Shown here in pieces: positions 23,971 through 27,927 of a DNA stretch of 27,927 nt (its first letter is position 1; the number at the start of each line of letters is the position of its first letter). The translations under genes and the position numbers were made by a program. The notes beneath the pieces were generated by a model that saw only the letters and a list, made by a program, of their open reading frames with translations, searched no databases and was not told the DNA's origin. The DNA is taken from NCBI GenBank assembly GCA_031261625.1, contig JAISJG010000014.1:1-27927 (forward strand), written 5' to 3'. This DNA comes from Candidatus Methanoplasma sp. (GTDB taxonomy: Archaea > Thermoplasmatota > Thermoplasmata > Methanomassiliicoccales > Methanomethylophilaceae).

Positions 23971-25035
23971 GTGAGTCAATCCTTCGATCCTTCTGTACTC
24001 CTCGATTCTCTTCTTTTACTCCCTCCGAGAGAACTTGTAGAAACAAGAAATGTCCTTAATCAGTGCATTTTGTCATCAAGGGCGCTCTCAAAACTTCAAG
24101 GCATCGGTAAGATCATTCCAGGCCTACCGGTATCAATCAGCTCATTAGTGATTCAAGAAGCCAAACTTAGTTCCGAAATAGAGAACATCGTATCCACTCA
24201 GGATGCACTTTTCAAAGCTGCTGCGGAAATAGGATCGGTTACGGATCCTCACGTTAAAGAGGTCCTCAGATACAGGACCGCGTTGAAGCATGGTGGCGGG
24301 AAAGTACCATCCATCGCTCTGATTAAGGAGATCTGTTCCATAATTATGGCAGAGGAAACGGGATTCAGAACTAAGAAAGACAAAGTGACCCTGATGAGCA
24401 CTGTGACCCGTGAGATCGTATATACGCCTCCCTCTCACTCCGCGATCGGCCCTCTTATGAAGAATCTGGAAGAATACATCCTAACGGACGATATCGATCC
24501 TCTCATCAAAATGTGCATCATGCATTATCAGTTCGAAGCTATTCATCCGTTCCACGACGGTAACGGCCGGACAGGGCGCATACTGAATATCATCTATCTG
24601 CAATACAACAAACTCATTGACATTCCCGTCCTGTACCTGAGCGGATACATACTGAGGACGAAGAAAGAGTACTACGATCTTCTGAGAGGTGTTTCGGAGA
24701 ACGGTGCATGGGAACCTTGGATCCTCTATCTGCTGAAAGGGATCGAGGTAACTGCGAACAATGCAACCGATATGATCGAGAAGATCAACAAACTGTTCAT
24801 AGATACCACGGACGAATGTAAAAAACATAAATTCTACTCAAAAGAACTCGTGGAGCTTATCTTCCGCAGTCCCTACTGCCGTGCCTCTTTTCTGGAAGAC
24901 GCCGGAATAGCGGAAAGACACACTGCCACAAAATATCTCAAAGAACTGGAAAGTGCAGGAATTTTGGAATGCAGAAAGGTGGGGACGGACGTAGTTTACA
25001 TAAATTCTGCACTGCTGAAGTTCTTAACGGCCTGA
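23971..25035 (+). CDS. Fic family protein (likely AMP transferase), self-inhibited type
   Basis: Fic enzymes usually move AMP from ATP to a target hydroxyl. The active-site motif HPFHDGNGRTGR is complete and canonical. An N-terminal inhibition helix carries SSEIEN, matching (S/T)xxxE(G/N), so this is a class II Fic kept off by its own N-terminal helix. The C-terminus is a winged-helix-like DNA-binding segment (SFLEDAGIAERHTATKYLKELESAGILE). The start is a GTG at 23971 (VSQSFDPS, 354 residues), chosen from the TATA distance; the frame is open up to 23899, but that lies inside the K1 terminator. The gene is more AT-rich than its neighbours and separates the two nitrogenase-like pairs. No separate antitoxin is seen beside it. 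Target unknown. Confidence 0.93.
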   Translation: MSQSFDPSVLLDSLLLLPPRELVETRNVLNQCILSSRALSKLQGIGKIIPGLPVSISSLVIQEAKLSSEIENIVSTQDALFKAAAEIGSVTDPHVKEVLRYRTALKHGGGKVPSIALIKEICSIIMAEETGFRTKKDKVTLMSTVTREIVYTPPSHSAIGPLMKNLEEYILTDDIDPLIKMCIMHYQFEAIHPFHDGNGRTGRILNIIYLQYNKLIDIPVLYLSGYILRTKKEYYDLLRGVSENGAWEPWILYLLKGIEVTANNATDMIEKINKLFIDTTDECKKHKFYSKELVELIFRSPYCRASFLEDAGIAERHTATKYLKELESAGILECRKVGTDVVYINSALLKFLTA

Positions 25036-25051
25036 TACATCGGTCGGACTG

Positions 25052-25161
25052 TATGGTAATTTTTTCGTGTTTTTTTACCCTATGTAGCAACCTATGGTAA
25101 TTTTTCTTGATTTTATTACCATACTCCTTAACATATGGTAATTTTTTCGTGATTTTTTACC
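25052..25161. repeat. Three 28-bp repeats at an exact 41-bp period
   Basis: Copies at 25052-25079, 25093-25120 and 25134-25161 all start TATGGTAATTTTT and end TTACC; copies 1 and 3 differ by a single base. The two 13-bp spacers are unrelated. Each copy is a loose dyad (GGTAA ... TTACC). The array fills the convergent gap between the Fic gene and K2. Operator, terminator or a remnant of another repeat-driven module are all possible; the spacers are too short for CRISPR. Confidence 0.85.
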
Positions 25162-25174
25162 ACAGTCTCACACA

Positions 25175-26518
25175 TCACGAACTTGAGCTTATCGCATTCG
25201 TGAATATCTTCTCCATCAGTGCCAAAGCGCCTCTGTATCCGACATATCCTCTGGAAATGACAACTTCGTAAGAAGCAGGGAAGCTCACTTCGACAACACT
25301 TGCTTTCAGTTCCTTAGCGACATCCCTGTCCCATGTGGTACCGAATATCAATGCCGGTTTATCCTCTGCGTTGCGTATCTGATGTTCGATCGCGTGACCG
25401 TCCTCGATGAATTCCAGGTCTATCGGATCCTCGCCTTCGATATCCTTGAAATATCCTCTTATGGCATCCCTGTACTCGTCGGGCGGATTCTCCGTCACTA
25501 TCTGTTTCACCGGGATCAGGCCGAGTTGATTGACGACGAAATTTGTTATAGCCAGATTGTATGAACTGTCCGTTATGACAGCAAATCTTGACGGAACCCC
25601 CCACCAGTATTCCGAATAGAAATCGGTGAATCCGGACATGAATCTGTAGTAGCGCTTTTCCTCCGCCGCAATGAACTCTTCCGTCTTCTTTCCGTCGAGT
25701 CCGGCGTATTCCGAGACGTTCCTCAGGAACTTCCCGGTCTCGATGGAACCTATCGGTATGATCGGAACATGGAGGAACGGTTGCCCGTATTTCTTCTCCA
25801 GATGTTTTGCGACATCAAGATTTAACCAAGACGAGATAACAAGATTGAACTTTGCTTTGGGGATGGTCTTCCACTCCTCCACCCCGTCGGATTCGTGTCC
25901 GAAGAGGATGTTCACTTTCAGTCCTATCCCTTCGAGGATCCTTTTGATCTCTTCGAGGTCCCCCAGCCAGAAAGTGTTCTGATACGGGAGTTCGGACCAG
26001 ACGTTCACAAGTCCTTTTTCCTTCTCTCCGTCGTATTCTCCGACGTACTGATCGATTATCGCCTTGACCACCAGTTCGTGGCCGATGTAATTATTGCCTC
26101 TGAACCCTCCGGTCTCGGCATAGACTATTGGAACGTTCCTTCTTTGGAACTCGCCCACAACGGAAGCGACATCGTCACCTACGATGTCGGGGATGCACCC
26201 TGTCGTAACAACGAACAGATCGGCGTCCATGACCTTCAGAGAACTTTTTATCAGTTCCCTGAGACGGTCCACACCTCCGAACACGACTTCCTTCTCGGTG
26301 GAATTGGAACTCGGAGGGGCGGCCCCTCCGACGTATCCTCCGCCCTGGTATCCATTGGCGAAAACCATTCCGATGTACTGCTTGTTCGAGCATCCCGGAC
26401 CGCAGTGCGTTATGGGCATCACCCTCGGTATGGCGGACGCGGAGTACATCGCACCGATCGCACACGCGTACCTGGTACGGCTTATGGAATCCGACTTTGC
26501 TATCGGGTGCCGGGTCAT
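25175..26518 (-). CDS. NifK-like nitrogenase-like component 1 beta chain (K2)
   Basis: This 447-residue paralogue of K1 keeps the same cluster ligands: Cys19 (RYACAIGAMYS), Cys39 and Cys43 (HCGPGC), and Cys108 (VVTTGCIPDIVGDD). K1 cysteines 11 and 70 are serines here, so those two are not core ligands. The strongest conservation is in the cluster regions and in VVGEFQRRNVPIVYAETGGF; the C-terminal third is more divergent. I start at the ATG overlapping the D2 stop (ATGA), which mirrors the D1-K1 junction exactly. It is read on the minus strand, convergent with the Fic gene. Confidence 0.9.
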   Translation of the reverse strand: MTRHPIAKSDSISRTRYACAIGAMYSASAIPRVMPITHCGPGCSNKQYIGMVFANGYQGGGYVGGAAPPSSNSTEKEVVFGGVDRLRELIKSSLKVMDADLFVVTTGCIPDIVGDDVASVVGEFQRRNVPIVYAETGGFRGNNYIGHELVVKAIIDQYVGEYDGEKEKGLVNVWSELPYQNTFWLGDLEEIKRILEGIGLKVNILFGHESDGVEEWKTIPKAKFNLVISSWLNLDVAKHLEKKYGQPFLHVPIIPIGSIETGKFLRNVSEYAGLDGKKTEEFIAAEEKRYYRFMSGFTDFYSEYWWGVPSRFAVITDSSYNLAITNFVVNQLGLIPVKQIVTENPPDEYRDAIRGYFKDIEGEDPIDLEFIEDGHAIEHQIRNAEDKPALIFGTTWDRDVAKELKASVVEVSFPASYEVVISRGYVGYRGALALMEKIFTNAISSSS

Positions 26519-27927
26519 TCGAATCCCTCGTCTATCAGTTCCGGATGTTTGGCGAGGATGTTGATGTCCGTCTGCTCTTTCCACCACTTGGAATAAGGCA
26601 CATCGACATGCTTGGCGATATCGTCATGGAATTTCTTACGCCTGAGTATCTCTACAACGGCGTTTCCGAGATTGATCACACCTTCGTATCCAATGGCGAT
26701 GTGTTCATCGCCGAGAGGTGCCGCAGGTATGCCGAGTCTTGACGCAACGGGTGCGAGCCCGTCATGCCTTACAAGAATGAAATCCGGTTTCAGTTTTTTC
26801 ATCTGGGTGTAGAACTGGAACGGTTGACGGTTGCTTACGGTGAACTCATCGACATCACCGTAGTTGTCGATCATATATCCGAGGGAATCCAGGCCGGGAT
26901 CCTCGTTATCGTATATCGGGTCGTGGTGGAACACCATCGATCCGTTTACCTCGACCCCCAGTTCCCTGAGAACGGATATCAATCCGTGGGAGTATGCGGA
27001 ACCGGTGGAAACGAATCCTTTCTTTCCCTTCAGTTTCTCTCTGAGCTTTGCAACGGCGGGTGCGATCCTCTCGTGCTCGCTTGCGATGTATTTCTCTGCA
27101 AGTTCTTCGCGGTGCGTGAGTTTCGCCAATCCTCTTATCCAGTCGTCCGTTCCTTTGGAACCGTACGGCTGGGACGCCTTGAGCTGCGGAACCCCGAACT
27201 CCTGTTCCAGGCCCTCTGCGAGATAAGTGGAAAGAGTGTTGCAGAAGCTCACTGTCGCCGCTGCTTCGGACATCTGTGCAAGATCGTCGACTGTGGCCAT
27301 ATCCACCACGTAGTTGACCCTGAGGTTCAGATTCTTGAGCATCGGTCTGAAAACATCCGATCCCCACAGATTGATGACATTGACCAGATCCTCCTGTTTT
27401 TTCGAGGGGTCGGGTTTTCTTACTATCTGCCGGAGGATACCGTGTTGGGTCACATCGAATCCGGTGCTCCAGTGTTTTGATTTGAAACCTTCGCAATGAA
27501 GAGGTATAACAGGAATGCCGAGTTTTTCGGTATATTCGGCGGCGACACTGTCCACATCGTCACCGATGATCCCTGTTGCGCAGGATGTCCCGATGAAAAT
27601 CGCTTTCGGCTTGTAGAAATCCCAAACGTCCTCTACGGTAAGTCTGAGTTTCCCCACTCCTCCGAACACGAGGTCCCCTTCCTGAAGATTGGTGGAAGTG
27701 GTCCTGATATTCTCTGCGGGTATCCCGCGGAGGTCCAATCCTATCCTGTAGACGGAACTGTCGTATGCCTGCGATGCGGAACAACCTATCGGGGCGTGCT
27801 GTATAAGCACCGCATCGCGGATATTGCCTGCCTGACAGGCTATCATCTGTTCGGAGCAACCTGTACCTTGGGAGAACGGACCTTTCACTTCGCACAGCCT
27901 GCATCCGGGCCCTTTGCCTTTGCACTG
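26515..27927 (-). CDS. NifD-like nitrogenase-like component 1 alpha chain (D2), partial
   Basis: 470 residues are visible; the gene runs off the right edge. Comparison with D1 suggests about 40 N-terminal residues are missing. It has the same ligands: the Cys in GTGCSEQM, HAPIGC, TSCATGIIGDD, and VSFCNTLSTYLAEGLEQEFG for NifD Cys275. The CEGFKSKHWSTGFD segment carries the same Trp and Phe replacements as D1. The N-terminal cysteine motif is present with one more residue of spacing (Cys-x6-Cys-x2-Cys). It differs from D1 in the SASQAYDSSVYRIG region after the second ligand, facing the cluster area, where substrate or partner specificity could differ. A GTG in frame at 27888 is internal, not the start. 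Confidence 0.9.
   Translation of the reverse strand, partial: QCKGKGPGCRLCEVKGPFSQGTGCSEQMIACQAGNIRDAVLIQHAPIGCSASQAYDSSVYRIGLDLRGIPAENIRTTSTNLQEGDLVFGGVGKLRLTVEDVWDFYKPKAIFIGTSCATGIIGDDVDSVAAEYTEKLGIPVIPLHCEGFKSKHWSTGFDVTQHGILRQIVRKPDPSKKQEDLVNVINLWGSDVFRPMLKNLNLRVNYVVDMATVDDLAQMSEAAATVSFCNTLSTYLAEGLEQEFGVPQLKASQPYGSKGTDDWIRGLAKLTHREELAEKYIASEHERIAPAVAKLREKLKGKKGFVSTGSAYSHGLISVLRELGVEVNGSMVFHHDPIYDNEDPGLDSLGYMIDNYGDVDEFTVSNRQPFQFYTQMKKLKPDFILVRHDGLAPVASRLGIPAAPLGDEHIAIGYEGVINLGNAVVEILRRKKFHDDIAKHVDVPYSKWWKEQTDINILAKHPELIDEGFE

Noticed and set aside
19302..27927. Integrative element with att sites from tRNA-Pro
   Set aside because: No integrase gene and no copy of the tRNA 3' end were found within the window; the right border may lie outside.

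Overview
The window is archaeal and most likely from the order Methanomassiliicoccales (Thermoplasmata). The evidence is an archaeal gene set (archaeal NAC, RadB, free-standing Bud32, isopentenyl phosphate kinase, GGPP synthase, GatCAB, AlaX-L), TATA boxes about 25 to 30 bp upstream of leaderless starts, a stand-alone 5S rRNA gene, and no TAG stop on any of the 28 protein genes (23 TGA, 5 TAA). The last point fits a genome that reserves TAG for pyrrolysine. The order-level assignment is inference.

Layout. 75-1373 is an accessory AAA/DUF4143 ATPase with a direct-repeat array in its promoter. 1705-4618 is gatCAB, facing a bacterial-type aspS at 4775-6598; together they could supply Asp-tRNA(Asn) and its transamidation. 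An Lrp/AsnC regulator and an AlaX-L editing protein diverge from one promoter, followed by nac, hypC, a small unknown ORF and 5S rRNA. 9525-12345 is an isoprenoid lipid operon (ipk, fni, prenyl diphosphate synthase), abutting radB. A second DUF4143 ATPase (13162-14532), again behind repeats, precedes a three-gene operon (TIGR00266/AIM24 protein, two-helix membrane protein, flavin reductase). 16236-17410 is bud32-rdgB, and 17447-19260 an ABC exporter pair.

A tRNA-Pro(UGG) at 19302-19374 marks the border of an accessory region: a triple tandem repeat, a TATA-like element and the last 37 codons of a lost DUF4143 ATPase. Then comes the most notable content: a nitrogenase-like locus. One NifH-like reductase gene (20046-20924) is followed by a NifD-like/NifK-like pair (D1, K1). 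A second D-K pair (D2, K2) lies on the opposite strand and runs off the right edge. A self-inhibited-type Fic protein and a 41-bp-period repeat array sit between the pairs. Both pairs keep equivalents of the six P-cluster cysteines and of NifD Cys275, but replace NifD Gln191 and His195 with Trp and Phe. They are therefore probably not dinitrogen reductases. They resemble heteromeric nitrogenase-like reductases (the broad group that includes methylthio-alkane reductase) more than the F430 enzyme CfbCD. One reductase serving two component-1 enzymes of different substrate range is the leading hypothesis.

A recurring theme is that three accessory ATPase loci, one of them a remnant, each carry a private 2-3 copy direct repeat directly upstream of the promoter, all of different sequence. 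This looks like a modular self-regulated family.
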